Source of the DNA: Tretioscincus oriximinensis
Lineage: Eukaryota; Chordata; Lepidosauria; Squamata; Gymnophthalmidae
Reading direction: 5' to 3'
Assembly (NCBI GenBank): GCA_022410635.1
Contig: JAJVDF010000489.1
Span: 186,001 to 250,000, forward strand
DNA length: 64,000 nt
Below, piece after piece: positions 23,118-34,436 of the stretch; the stretch's first letter is position 1; every line of letters begins with the position of its first letter. Made by a program: the position numbers and the translations under genes. A model generated the notes under the pieces. That model was not told where the DNA came from, did no database searches, and was given only the letters and a program-made list of their open reading frames with translations.

Positions 23118-23226
23118 CTGAATGCTGAAAGTGGAACGCTAGATATTGTTTGCTCAGAAACATCTGAAGAATTATAGTCACGAGTCATACTCATACTTAA
23201 CCTTTTTCTGTTCCAGAAAGTAGTCT

Positions 23227-23299
23227 AAAAGGGCCTATCATCCACATGTCATTCTGGATTAACATGAGCTAAGCTAGCCTGTGGATAGCAGGTCCCTTA
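23227..23299. mobile_element. Very short inverted-repeat element, family F, copy 1
   Basis: Ends AAAGGGCCTATCATCCACAT and CCTGTGGATAGCAGGTCCCT are inverted relatives with little between them. A second, cleaner copy lies at 46894-46955. Confidence 0.55.
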
Positions 23300-24055
23300 A
23301 ACAACTTTATGGAACAAAAAAAAACACACAGGTTGGAATCATACCATCGTTTGTGCTAAAATAGTCAGGGCTGCCTTCCCAGTAGACACAGTAAGACAAT
23401 TTGTGTAACTGAGGGTGAAGTTATAATTAAGGTAAATTATTTCCTCATGTCATGGAAGTTGAACTTAAGATAAACCATTTCCAGGTGACATAAAATAAAA
23501 ACATCCCCCCTTAATAATGCATCTTATACTTAAAACATTTTATGGCCTTTTTAAAGCAGTATTGGAAAAGGTAGATTTTGGCCTGATTCACACTTATTAT
23601 GCTCCAGAAGATTTTTTGAAAATAGCACTTTGTGTTAGAAATGTGTTTTAGCACTTTGGAGACTAACAAGAGGAAGTCTGCTTCTTCAGAGGTGCTCCAG
23701 AAAGTGGTGTAAAAAGAGCTGCTGCCCACATGCCATGGCCTATCATAGGGGAGGGTTCTTGCTTTGCAACTACTCACAAGGAAGTTGAACAGGCTCACAG
23801 CTGTTTCGAAAAAGCACCTGTCATTTGCCTTGTAACTCTTTTGATTGGACAAACATGACCAATCACACAGGTGTAATTTCTTCCAGAACCCCAAAATGCG
23901 GCAGACTTCAGTGCCAATATTCTTGCCTCATTTTTTACTGGTATGACTGTACTCATGTGACCCAAATCTAGACCCAGATCTCATCCCTAATTTTCCCTAT
24001 TGGCTTTTGCCCTATCACAGAGAAAGGGTTTATTTTGAATATATTTTAATAAATT
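23300..24055. other. Mostly unique; family P-like scrap at 23646-23700
   Basis: GCACTTTGGAGACTAACAAG followed by CTGCTTCTTCAGA looks like an old single-arm family P relative. The 127-codon minus frame at 23511-23894 has no supporting features. Confidence 0.4.
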
Positions 24056-24130
24056 GTATATTTATCCCTTTGTTGTCATCTGCCCTGGTACCTGCTGCTG
24101 NATGGAGGGGGTATAAATTTCTAAATAAAT
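24056..24130 (+). mobile_element. L2/CORE-SINE type 3' tail
   Basis: CATCTGCCCTGGTACCTG followed by GGAGGGGGTATAAATTTC and AAATAAATAC is the variant 3' end of this LINE/SINE group. The body is not identifiable. Confidence 0.5.
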
Positions 24131-25138
24131 ACAATTTGAATGCCCTGTTGCTTTATTAGAAGATGGGTTCTGTGCTGCTATTGCAAATTGTTACATGTCT
24201 GAGAACTTTAAATTTTCTTAAAATAAATGAGCTTTGTTTTGCCTAGCAGTATTTTAGTAGCATATTCGCAATGGGATCCCAGATTCCGAGTGTTCCACAA
24301 ATCAANTTAAATGCCCTACATGCATAATTGTCAGAAACACTTTGTTGTTTAGTTTTCCTCATGAAACATTAAGAAAGATGGGGGGGAATTATTCTATTGA
24401 GCAGAATATAATGTAAATGACATGAAATACCAGGTTTTGACAAGGATCATCATCTTACTCGGCCTCTGTAGCTGTGAGCGTGACATGTGCATGAAGTGTA
24501 TTTAACAGGGCTCTCAAAATATTACTTATCTGTTCTGTGGATGTTGACATGGCCAGATGACTGCAGGCTGTGATTTTTCAAAATCTGTTCAAAGGCAGAG
24601 ACCACCCTGCTGTGGTTGTTAGAACTTTCCAAGTACTTGAATTGCAAAGCCTTTAAAGTAATTAAGGGTGGCTTTTTCAGGAAGCCGATTATAAACACAC
24701 TTTTCATCTCATGAGTTTTTTGGTCAATGACAAGGGAAAACAGAAGGTATGGGGGGGGGAGAGAACTCCATAATTGTTACCAAATACATTCAAGTTATCC
24801 AAGGTATCATTTTAGTAAGTCAGTCATTGATACAACTCCTCGAATTCCAGAACATGGAATTCCAGCCATGGGAAGTCCAGAACCCCTGTGATTTCAATAG
24901 GGTATACGTGATACTGCCACAAATTGATTCATCCCTCCCAACAGCTAAGCTGATTGGGAAGAAAAGTGATGGGACTGAGAAGAATTTGGCAGGACCACAG
25001 TTAAGTTGAAGAAACTCTGGATTATAATGATGCCATCCNTTTTAGCTGCACTGGAGGGAAACAGCACACACACAAAAACTAAACACTTGGAGACTGGATT
25101 ATCTGAAGTACCATTGCCTTTAAAAAAATAGATCCACC
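24131..25138. other. Unique sequence, no gene seen
   Basis: No exon or repeat recognised. The frames at 24522-24707 and 24749-25009 lack support. Confidence 0.45.
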
Positions 25139-25151
25139 TTTCTAATGTGAG

Positions 25152-25363
25152 TCCAGCAAAGGAGCTAGCAGCACTTTGAGACTAACTTGAGAAAAGTGGT
25201 TGGCATAAGCTTTCGTAGACAGGTCTACTTCTTCAGATGCATCTGAAGAAGTAGACCTGTCTACGAAAGCTTATGCCAACCACTTTTCTCAAGTTAGTCT
25301 CAAAGTGCTGCTAGCTCCTTTGCTGGACTTTCTGCTAGACTAACACGGCTATTTCTCTGAAAT
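25152..25363. mobile_element. Palindromic element, family P, copy 2 (best preserved)
   Basis: Arms of about 95 bp are essentially perfect inverted copies, meeting at TCTTCAGATGCATCTGAAGA. The right end extends past the palindrome to TAACACGGCTATTTCTCTGA; the left arm starts later, at TCCAGCAAAGGAGC. Flanks are a perfect 13-bp direct repeat, TTTCTAATGTGAG (25139-25151 and 25364-25376). Near identity of the arms points to a recent insertion or to arm homogenisation. No open frame. Confidence 0.9.
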
Positions 25364-25376
25364 TTTCTAATGTGAG

Positions 25377-26942
25377 GTTATTCCTGCCTGCCTCACAACA
25401 AAGAGTAATATCTCTTTTCATGGTATAGGGTGAATATTCATTCTACAAGGCTTTAAAACATTATATATTCAGCTAAAATATATCTAATTCTATTAAGATA
25501 AATAACGATAAAATGACCTCCACAAAAAAATGGCAGCACTTCATTCATCTCCCTTTCTTCTGGCTGATTTTCCTGGTATTCTCAGAACCTAAAAGGTGGT
25601 AGGNACTACTTGCAGTCACTGACATAATTGTTATTTTTAATAACCAAAAGATTTGCAACAGACACTGAAGACACTTCTGAATATTTCCCAGAATTACGGC
25701 AATAAGCACTTTGCTTGTTCAGCTATTTGCCATCCCCTAGAAAGGTGTTTTGAAGTGTACCATACAAAATACAGTATTTCAGATAATTTACATTTATAGG
25801 AAGATTGCCCTCATGTGGTATTTCTTAGCAATGTTGTCTGTCGCAAAGTATTCATTTTTGACAAAGTTTGCATCAAATTTGCATGAAAATGCATAGGGGG
25901 GAAGGGAAATTTGAAAAGCTAAGTTTGGTTGTGACTCCAAGTGTATCACTTCACAAAAAACGCGGCCAGTGTCATCGGTGTGTCGTTTCCCCCCCCCCCC
26001 CTAATATTCTTTAGGAAACATTTTCTGTTACAGTGGAAATGTCAAAATAGAAAAGTGTATTTTCTCTCTAGTTTTCCATGAAATCAGACACTGAATCATT
26101 TCAGCTTGTCAGACAAAAATCTCCCTGAGAGAGGGAGTGATGAACAAATGAGGAATTGGGCAGATTCCTTTACAGTGCTGGGTCTTGAAAGGTTTGGCAA
26201 GTGATGGTCACATAGAGCTATGGCTGGATCTTGCACTGAAAAAGCTGCACCAAAATACTAGCCAGAAAAAATGAAATGACAGCCCTTCCTGGTACTACCA
26301 CAGTTGGATCCCCACAATTAGGTATGTCAAANTTCCCAGAAACACACTGTGACAGCATGTACCCTAAAACAGCTTGACCAATTGTACAAGCCACCTGGCT
26401 TGTTCATCNAATGGTTTACAACCTCCTTCCCACCCCAGTTTCTTCCTCCTTCTCATCTTACTTTCTCTGATTGGGTCTCTCAGATGGTTTCACCATATAT
26501 CTCCTGTTCACATCCTTTTCTCTTATTTACCATCTCTCTGACTGTCCCTCCCACCATTCTCCTGATCATGCTCTGCCATTCTCCTCACTGCTTCCACAGA
26601 GTCATATTTGCTCTCTTTAGGATTGTTCCTTTGTTGTCTCCCATCATAGCAGGCACACTTGTTTGGATCACACGAAAGACAATATATTCCAGAAATCTAT
26701 CAACTTTAAATTTAGCCTTTCCCTTCATATTTGCATTTAAGGGTTATAGTCTACACTCAGTTTATACATTTTGCTTTGTTGGTTTAGGGCAGAGTCTTCT
26801 CAGGACAGTTATTGGCTGTGATGTGACTATGAGGGAAAACGGCTGTGAAAACTTTTTGATTCAACACTGGCTGCATTCGTTTTGCAAGTACTCCACATGG
26901 AAAATGTGGGACCATGCACTGATCCGACAGCAACATGGGTAC
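25377..26942. other. Unique sequence with a poly-C run
   Basis: A C homopolymer lies near 25988-26001. The 201-codon frame at 26349-26954 is the longest N-free frame in the window. It comes from pyrimidine-rich sequence with few stops, shows no domain, and runs into an antisense CR1 tail. Confidence 0.45.
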
Positions 26943-27395
26943 ATAGAACCATAGAATCACAGAGTTGGAAGGGACCTCCAGGGTCATGGGGTCCAACCCC
27001 CTCCCCAATGCAGGATTCACTGAACCACCACAGACAGATGACTGTCCAGCCTCTGAAGACTTCCAGTAAGGAGAACTCACCACCTCCTGTGCCAAACTGT
27101 TCTACTTCGTTTATCAGCCTTACTGCTAGGAAGGTTTTTCCCCAATATCTAATCTATGTCTACTCCCCTGCAGTTTCATCCCATTGTTTCTAGTCCTTCC
27201 ATGTGTCAGTGAAAACAATGCTTATCCCTCTGTGACAGCCCTTCGTATATTTGTAGGCAGCTATCAGGTCTCCTCTCAGTCTTCTCTTTTGTAGACTAAA
27301 CACCCCTAGATTCTTTAACCGTTCTTCGTAGGACTTCATGGTTTCCAGACCACTCACCATCCTTCCAAGAAGAATTCCCCCAGAAAACCGTAGCA
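26943..27395 (-). mobile_element. CR1 LINE, antisense 3' portion (ATTCTATG lineage)
   Basis: On the minus strand it reads the end of the CR1 reverse transcriptase ([18 protein letters not shown], codons near 27260-27320). It then passes through the 3' UTR to GGAGGTCCCTTCCAACTC and a worn octamer tail at 26943-26965. Frames are broken after about 60 residues. It is severely 5'-truncated. Confidence 0.9.
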
Positions 27396-27462
27396 ACCAC
27401 AGAGTAATAAAATTTGTGTTAACTCTGTCTGAAAGTTAGCCAGTCTTTGGGGGTCTTCTGGG

Positions 27463-27676
27463 ACCTAGCAAACCCAGAAGCACCCTCAAGGATTGGGCAA
27501 CATGCGGTGAGGGAGATCGCTGCAGATCTCCTGCTGTTGCCAACTTTTGTCAACAGTATGATTTTTCCACCATCGAGGAAAGTTCAAACTGCAGCAATAA
27601 CAGGAGATCTGCAGCAACTTCCCTTACCGCCATGTTGCTTGATCCTTAGGGGTGCTTCTGGGTTCACTACAACCCT
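27463..27676. mobile_element. Inverted-repeat element, family G, copy 1
   Basis: Two arms of about 85 bp are inverted relatives: AACCCAGAAGCACCCTCAAG, GCAACATGCGGTGAGGG and GCAGATCTCCTGCTGTTG on the left find their complements on the right. A short centre lies near 27550-27580. No coding capacity. A diverged relative may lie at 16610-16850. Confidence 0.65.
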
Positions 27677-27729
27677 TTCAGATGCCACATAGAACAGATT
27701 TTTAAAGCATATAAACTCACAGGTGGGGA

Positions 27730-28318
27730 CAGCAATTAGCCTAGAAAGCATGAAGCAAGGATTAGACCAATTCATATAGGTCAAGTACTTCAATGGTTAA
27801 TAAAATGGATGTCTAGGTACTACCACAAGATTAGAATACAAGATAAGATTTCTAAATCAGGCATCGATAGCTCAGTCGCTTAGGAATTCGTCTCTCAGCT
27901 GGGAGATCGGGTTTTGAAGCCCTGTGTGGGACGTGGGGAGGGGTGAGCACCTTCCACTAGCCTGTAGCTCTAGCCAACCCAGCTATTCGAAAGCNGGAAC
28001 TGCAAGAAATTGCAACTGACTGCAAGTAGATACATGGGAACCACCATAGCCTGGTGGGGAAGATAGAATGGAAGCCTTCAGGCAAATATATCCTTGTAAG
28101 CCACTTTGAGTCCCTTTGAAAGGTGAGAAAAACGGGGTATAAGAACCAAGTTCTTCTTCTTCTTCTTCTTCTTCTAAATGCCCTTTGCTAAGAACTGAGA
28201 ACAGGTGAATGTTTTGCCTTCTGGGCAACATGCTGACAAGTATTTTCTTGGCTATTGTGTGAGGCAGTATGTTGGGCCACCAGGGCTGAGGCTCAAACCA
28301 GCAGGGCTTCCCTTATGT
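27730..28318 (+). mobile_element. CR1 LINE (TTCTTATG lineage) fragment split by a SINE
   Basis: The left part, 27730-27857 (AAGGATTAGACCAATTCATA, AAATGGATGTCTAGG), and the right part, 28176-28318 (CTGAGAACAGGTGAATG, CAGCAGGGCTTCCCTTATGT), line up with successive parts of the copy at 45134-45597. The SINE at 27858-28175 lies between them. Confidence 0.65.
27858..28175 (+). mobile_element. tRNA-headed SINE (family S), full-length copy
   Basis: The head carries A box TAGCTCAGTCGC and a worn B box (GGTTTTGAAGCCC). The body has GTGGGACGTGGGGAGGGGTG, AGCTATTCGAAAGC, TACATGGGAACCACCATAG and GTAAGCCACTTTGAGTCCC. The tail is TATAAGAACCAAG followed by (TTC)n. Flanks share TTCTAAAT (27850-27857 and 28173-28180, overlapping the TTC tail), a probable target duplication. 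Transcription by RNA polymerase III is expected for such a head. Confidence 0.9.
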
Positions 28319-28351
28319 TAAAGTGTTCCCTTAATTGTTTTGAGCAGCATA
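28319..28351. mobile_element. Single arm of the Tc1/mariner-like hairpin MITE
   Basis: TAAAGTGTTCCCTTAATTGT and TTTGAGCAGCATA match one arm of the hairpin at 48248-48331. It abuts the CR1 3' end. Confidence 0.7.
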
Positions 28352-30099
28352 TTTTTGTACAGATATGATTTCAAAACGTGAATTGGCTACTGAAGGAAGT
28401 CACAATGTCAAAGAGGAGGTTATGAGCCACTGTGTATTGCTGATTGATACCTCCCCTAGATCCTGAAATAAAAAGTGATTTGACTGATTTCATAGATAGC
28501 TTCAGGCCTCACTGAACTCAAGGGAACTTTGTCCTAGTGGAAATAGTCAAGACTATGCTNTAAATGAAAAGCAACTGAAGTCACATTCAGCTCAATTTGT
28601 TGAGTTCAAGCTGAAAAGCAGAGAAGGGTTGCTCTTCCTTCCTTAAAGCTGACTTTATATGGATGCTTTATGCAATCTGAATACCAAATGCAGTGAGTGG
28701 GTGAGAACCAAGGAACTGAGCAAAGAAGTGTNAGAGTTTTAAAAATAGAAAGTAGTTAATCTTAGCTTCTGGAATTTGGGGACTTTCCACTGCTTGTGTG
28801 TCTCATTACAGTATTCTTACTTGTGTCCAAATGCATGCCAAGAGTAATTACTCTGGAAACCTGGAGAAAAGTCACCAGGCAGCATTGTTTCTTGCAAGAA
28901 ATTAACTATGCTGTAATAGCTGATTGATTTGCTGTTTTTGCAAGCAATGGATGATGCTGACATTTGGTAGAAAACAGAGCTCAAGCAGGATTAGTAGGAA
29001 TATCCTTCTCAGTATGCTTCCTCTTTTTAAACTTCAGTTTGTACACTAAATTTTGTTCTCTTTGGTCCCATTTCAACTGCAGAAAATAATATAGTTTGGG
29101 AGGAAAGGAGCCTGATTTTGGATTCCATTCTGTTTCTTTTCCTCCCTCCCAAACTAGGTTTTCTGTTCCCAATGAAAGCAGGTTTAGCAGACCAAATTCA
29201 TTTCCTTTTACTACTTATATTTGTGAGTGGTCATCCAGCTGCAAAGAGAGCTAGAAATAACCCAATCCCAGTAGGCAGTGAAAGGGATTGTGAAAAGGCA
29301 AGCAGAGACAGCTGAACTTTTAATTGCTTCATTTGGTTTCTGTTCCTGACCCCTCTGCAACCAACATAAGGGAATGGAGTCCTCCCACTTCCTGATCAAA
29401 GCTGGCCACCCCAACCTAGGGGGTCCCACCTAGGTTCCCTAGGCAATGAACCAAACATCAATTGAGGAGTGTGGAATTTAACCAGGAGATTGCCAGGTAA
29501 GGGTCCAACAGTGTAACCATTACACAAAACTGGCTTCAGGAGCCTTTGTGTTCAACCCAGAAGGGCTGTTGGGAAACAAAGGGGGTTCCTCCAGGAAAGG
29601 AGGCGTAGGCTGCATACACTGTGAAACCACAGTCTGCACCAAAGGACACACCAAATCCCCCCAGCCCTTCCGGGTCAAATACAGGAACGATTTAAGCTGC
29701 TTAGAAGAGAGAATAATGGTATGCCTTGATCCAGAGAAAATAGGGTGTAAAATAGGGAACTTCCCATGCTCCTTGAAGTGGACTTTTCTCGGCTTTTTGT
29801 TCAGTTTTGGGAAGAGAATCCCTGGAAAGCAGCTGTTCCTATGAGGCCAGTGCTGGCCAAACTATTTGCAGTTTAATTTAAACAAGAAAATAGGAAGGGC
29901 AGCTCTGACTCAGCCTGAGTTCAGTTTTTTCTGTCAGTTGCAATGGACTCTTTGCCTGGATCAGAATCCACCACCAGCATCTCTTTACAATGCTCTGTTT
30001 ATTTGATACTGCCTATTTCACAAGAAGCTTTAATGATCCTTATAATACTATTCTTGACTCCTTGCCACCTCGTCTACTAGCTATGAATAGNCTGCCTCT
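28352..30099. other. Unique sequence, no gene seen
   Basis: The part 28735-28980 has a conserved-element texture, but this is only an impression. The 98-codon frame at 29548-29844 contains two Cys pairs but no fold that I recognise. Confidence 0.4.
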
Positions 30100-30432
30100 A
30101 AGCTAAACTGGCAATAGCGAAGAGTTGGAAGAGCAGCAACAACAAAAAATCACTTTAAATTTTTGGTACGAAGAATTATGGGATTCTGCTATATATCGAC
30201 TTCTCACTTGGAGAATGAAGAAAATGGACTATCAGGAGACACATAAAAGCATAAGAGGAGCTCTGCTGGATTGGGCTGTCCAACAATCTGACTCACACAA
30301 TAGTCAAAACAATTTCACCTGGACACACTCAAGGAAAAGGACTTACTTGAAACAAGAGAGTTTTTTAGTATTCTGCATTGATAAAGGTTTTCTGAATGCT
30401 GTCCTCTCATTCTCCTGTGAAGCTGACAAGTG
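30100..30432 (+). mobile_element. L1-like LINE relic: C-terminal end of ORF2
   Basis: IAKSWKSSN (about 30113-30140), then after a frameshift WYEELWDSAIYRLLTWRMKK (about 30161-30225), follows the order seen at the C-terminus of L1 ORF2 proteins: an IAKNWK-like motif, then WYEKLW..A...KLT. The rest is decayed. No poly-A tail is evident. Confidence 0.45.
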
Positions 30433-31424
30433 AAGAAAAAGTAGAGGGGAAATATTGAGAGGAGATGCAGCGGGAGCCTTCATCTATCACCATCAGTTGT
30501 GGCAAAGGGAGTGGCTACAGAACAATCAATAAAGAGAAGAGGGTGTGAAAGTGCAGTCGCTAAGGACANACCCCACCCTTCCATCTGGCTTTGATGAAGC
30601 AGACCTATGCCCCAAAATGATAAAGTGTGGTTCAAAAACATTAGCTTTACACTAGTTGGAGGACATAGACAGAAGAGAGGTGCAAGACTAAATCCATCCA
30701 GTCTCAGTCCATTTAGCTACATAGCCCATGTTAATTACAGATGTGTGATTGGGCTTAATGATCAAGTTATTTGGTTTATCTGAGTTACTCAGTGTGTTCA
30801 CCTTGCAGACAGATTAGGTTTTTCACAGGTTGCATTTCAGAATAATATCTGCATTATGTACTCAGGAAGTATTCTACATTTGGATATTTTTATTAAAAGG
30901 TACAAAAACACAGAATAAGGTTATAGTCATAGCCATAGAAATTGTAATCATTAAATATTTATTTTTGAAAGGAGAAGTGACTAAATGTGAACAAATTCTG
31001 GACATTTCAGTGTTTATTTTTGGCTCCTATCTGTTTCCTGCTTGAGAGGAGGGCAGATTTTGTTAAAGATTTTTGATAATTTTGACACATTTCTCTTACT
31101 TCTGTCTAAATAGCAAAACTAATTTTAAAATGTGGAAGAATTTTATTGTATCTTAATTTTAAATTTATGTTTATTACAGTTCATCAGAAATAACAACTCT
31201 GCACCATTTTTATGACACTTCAGTCCCATTTTTTTAATATACTGTGATGATTATGTTTTAAAGTTAAGGGTTTTATTTCTTTGTTGTCCTGGAACTACTA
31301 CTGTGGGGAAGTTTCCTTTCACCAACCATGGGATAGGATAGGGAAGGAATGAGAAGCAATGGTTCTTCCTTCATTGGCCTTTTTCTTAGATAACAGACTA
31401 GCAAGCAAACCCCTGTTCCAAGAT
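30433..31424. other. Mostly unique sequence
   Basis: Around 30585-30660, GATGAAGCAGACCTATGCCC hints at a distant family P-like arm. Nothing else recognised. Confidence 0.4.
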
Positions 31425-31860
31425 TACAGTATTCTGGAATAAAGGGGTTTTTTTTTGGGGGGGGGGGTGTCAAAACACTTTGTTCTTCTTTGCACAATAA
31501 TACAATAAAATATTCCATCCAATCCTTTGTACATCTGGAATATCAATCTGAATCTTAAATTCGTTGCTTCACTCCTTAATTTTGTCCCTAAGTAATTTTT
31601 AATTATCAACCATTTTTGTTCACAATCTCTTATTTTCTGAAAATGTTCTGGATTGTTAATTCTACAGTTAGATATTTCAGTTGCAATCACTTTAATTATA
31701 TAATCATACATTTTCTGACTTGTCCATATAGTACCATCTTTCCATCCACTCACTAGAATAATCTGAGCACAGGTAATTATCTTGTCTATACATTTACAGG
31801 CATAATATTTTCCAAATTTCCATGCAATACAGCCATTTTACTTGTCATTCTTACTTGTGA
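31425..31860 (-). mobile_element. Possible antisense L1-like ORF2 C-terminal relic
   Basis: A 109-codon minus frame (31424-31753) contains KMYDYIIKVIATEISN and a following FQKIRDCEQKWLIIKNYL. This resembles the spacing of aromatic and Lys-Trp residues in L1 ORF2 C-termini. The match is by eye and weak. The G/T homopolymers at 31447-31467 lie at its 3' side. Confidence 0.35.
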
Positions 31861-33107
31861 GGGTTCTGGAAAAAAGTTTAGTGCCAAAAGAGCCAATATC
31901 AAATAGAACAATGGCTGTGCTTCCATTGTATAACAAAAATACCTTAAATGAGGCCAGTTTCTTTTACACCTAAGGGAGACCTTTTGCCCTGAGATCCTTG
32001 GTAAGATGCTTTTAATGGAGACATGGCCAGTATCAACTTACAGAGTTGATTAAAATTATGTGTTTTGAAGTCTCAGTTTTCAGATGAGTCTTTTATTCAT
32101 TACAAATTATCCTACTTTTAAAAAGAAAACTTCTCAGGTACTGGGCATGTTATCATACTCTCATCAAGTGATTTTTAAGCCATCTGTGTTGCAGTAAAGG
32201 TTTACGACGATTTGGAAGCCATACGGGTGCACAGCTTTGGGCTGTTTATCATGAAACAGTCCATATAATTAAATCTGCTGGTAGCGTCAGTGGAGAACAG
32301 GAGTCTTAGTTGTGCCATATGCCTTCATGTCAACCTAAAAGAGTAATGAAATATTATTTTTCCAATTTTAAAACAACAAAAATTGCTAAGTACAAATATC
32401 TTAACTAGGAAACATAATAAAAATAATCAATTTCCACTGAATTATGAAGAAATAATTATTTGTGGATTTATTTTGGAAAGTGATCTTATAGAAAAAGGAA
32501 GATGTTCAAAGATGAAAAACCTACAGATTTGCAAGGTGTGTTTGTTATGTAGGAATCAGTGTTGTCTTGTACAGTTGAAGGAACAAAGTGATAGCAGAGG
32601 CCCAAGGGTTTTGTTTTNGCTAATTTCTGTCCCAGAGCAGGTCAAAAATAGAGCGATAAAATCTGTACAGCAACCTAAAATATATTTAAACCATAACTCT
32701 CCCTCTTTTCCTGATTGGACAACATCCAATAAAAGATCAATAGCAAAGGACTAGACGAAGAGCTATGTTTTAACCAGGTACCCAAACCCATATAACGTAG
32801 GCAATTTCAAAGTCTCGGAGAAAAGGTCTTCTTTTGTTTCCCTGCCCCTTGCACCTATGAAAGAGAAAGAACTAGAAGAAGGTTCCCTCTTGGAGATTAT
32901 ATTTCTTTGGCAACTGCATATGGAAGAAGGACTTTATATATTAACATCCATACTTTGGACTGATGTCAACATCAAACAGACATCCGCTTCAGATATTTCA
33001 ATACCAGCATGATCAATATCCATCTAATAACTCCCACTAGCAATGAAGCTGCTGAGTTGTGTGCTAATTCCAATTTCTAAAAGTATAGCTTTTAAGTACA
33101 TTACAGT
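31861..33107. other. Unique sequence, no gene seen
   Basis: The 123-codon frame 32383-32754 has no recognisable domain or splice context. Confidence 0.45.
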
Positions 33108-33185
33108 AGAATCATAGACCTGGAGAGAATATCTTCTGTTGCTCAATGCAGGATTCACTTAACCTGCCATCCAGTCTGGAAGTTA
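33108..33185 (-). mobile_element. CR1 LINE, decayed antisense 3' end
   Basis: AGAATCATAGACCTGGAGAG and CAATGCAGGATTCACTTAAC followed by CATCCAGTCTGGAAG match the 3' end of the CR1 at 26943-27395, with a deletion between. Confidence 0.55.
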
Positions 33186-34249
33186 CAAGAGCATGGTTAA
33201 GTTATGCTTGTCAGAAAAGGCCAAAGTTGAAAAATTAATTGGACTGTTGCCTCATGAACCCAAATTGATAGCAACCAAGCCAGAAGCATTTCTAAATAAT
33301 ATATTTTTTCTCCTAGTTAAAATTACCCAACTCATAACTGAGTGTCCATTAATGTCGTGGACTCAGGACCTCTCAACATCTTGTCTGGATTCATCTTCAA
33401 TTTATTGGTCCTCATCCAACTCATTGCTACCTGACCCAGAAGTAATGGAAACACAGAGTTGAGTGCCATAAGCATACTGATAGAACTGCACTTGTATATG
33501 TATTAAGTGAACTATGGAAAATTTCTTTATGGAATAAAATATTTTGAACACCCACACAAAAAAGAATGAATCATAGAGAAGCATTCATTCATTGGGTCAC
33601 CCCCTGGTTTGGGCTTGAGTTGAACCAATTTATTTTAACAGCAGAGTAATAAAAGCTGTGTGGTTCTTTCATGCTATAATATCATGATTATGGGAGACTT
33701 ACCTCATGCAATTGCAGGAATCCTGCAGTGGTAGTGCTATAAAGGGTTATTTTTCTGGCTATCACCTGTGAGAGCTATTGGGATCCCCCCCAAAGATCTC
33801 CGGCCCTTCCCTTCGATAAGAGCAGAGGCTAGGAGCTCAACCAGATGCTTTTTTCAGTTAAATTTGCACTGGAAAAAGCAACCATAGAGTAGAAAACCCC
33901 CACTTGCAGGCTTGCAGACCTCAGATGAGTTTAAAAGTGAGACACACACNCCCCTTGAATTCCTCCGTCTGGGTACAATGGAACCAAAAATCAATGAAAG
34001 AAGAGATTATTAGCCAATTGCAAACTAGAACTTATGGTAGGATTTCCTGAGAAATGCAGGCAAATTATGTAAGGCCAGCAATGACAACCTAAGCACAGCA
34101 TGATATACAGAAATGCTGCACCAAAAGGCAGCTGCCTGAATTTATGCTCATTTGCATGCACCCCATCGAAACTAGTATTGGTACCTCTGTATGCCCAGCA
34201 TTTCCCTGTTTCCTGGCTTCCAGTTGTTGTAAAAGCCACAACTATAGAG
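33186..34249. other. Unique sequence, no gene seen
   Basis: Nothing recognised on either strand. Confidence 0.45.
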
Positions 34250-34436
34250 AAGACACTATAGTCGTGATTCCCAAAGTGGGCAGTAATGCCCCATTGGGGA
34301 TGCTGAAGACATTGGGGGTGTCAGTAATTTTTTTTTAATAATTGGGATGGGTGAATGGGGGACACTGGGGATGTGGTGTAGGAGCCAAGGGGGAGGCAGC
34401 TCAAAAATGTTTGGGAATCACTGCTCTGTAGGAACA
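34250..34436. mobile_element. hAT-type MITE (TTCCCAAA ends)
   Basis: The left end GTGATTCCCAAAGTGGGCAG and the right end TTTGGGAATCACTGCTCTG are inverted relatives of the classic hAT terminal motif CAGTGGTTCCCAAA. The interior has TGCCCCATTGGGGATG. There is no transposase. The target duplication is unclear. Confidence 0.65.

Noticed and set aside
26349..26954. 201-codon plus-strand open frame
   Set aside because: It lies in pyrimidine-rich, stop-poor sequence. It has no domain or splice context and reads into the antisense CR1 tail.
27860..27935. Possible tRNA gene at the family S head
   Set aside because: The same head recurs with the same SINE body and (TTC)n tail at other loci, so it is a SINE.
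29548..29844. 98-codon frame with Cys pairs, considered as a zinc-binding or piggyBac C-terminal domain
   Set aside because: The spacing does not fit the piggyBac cysteine-rich domain and there are no flanking transposase features.
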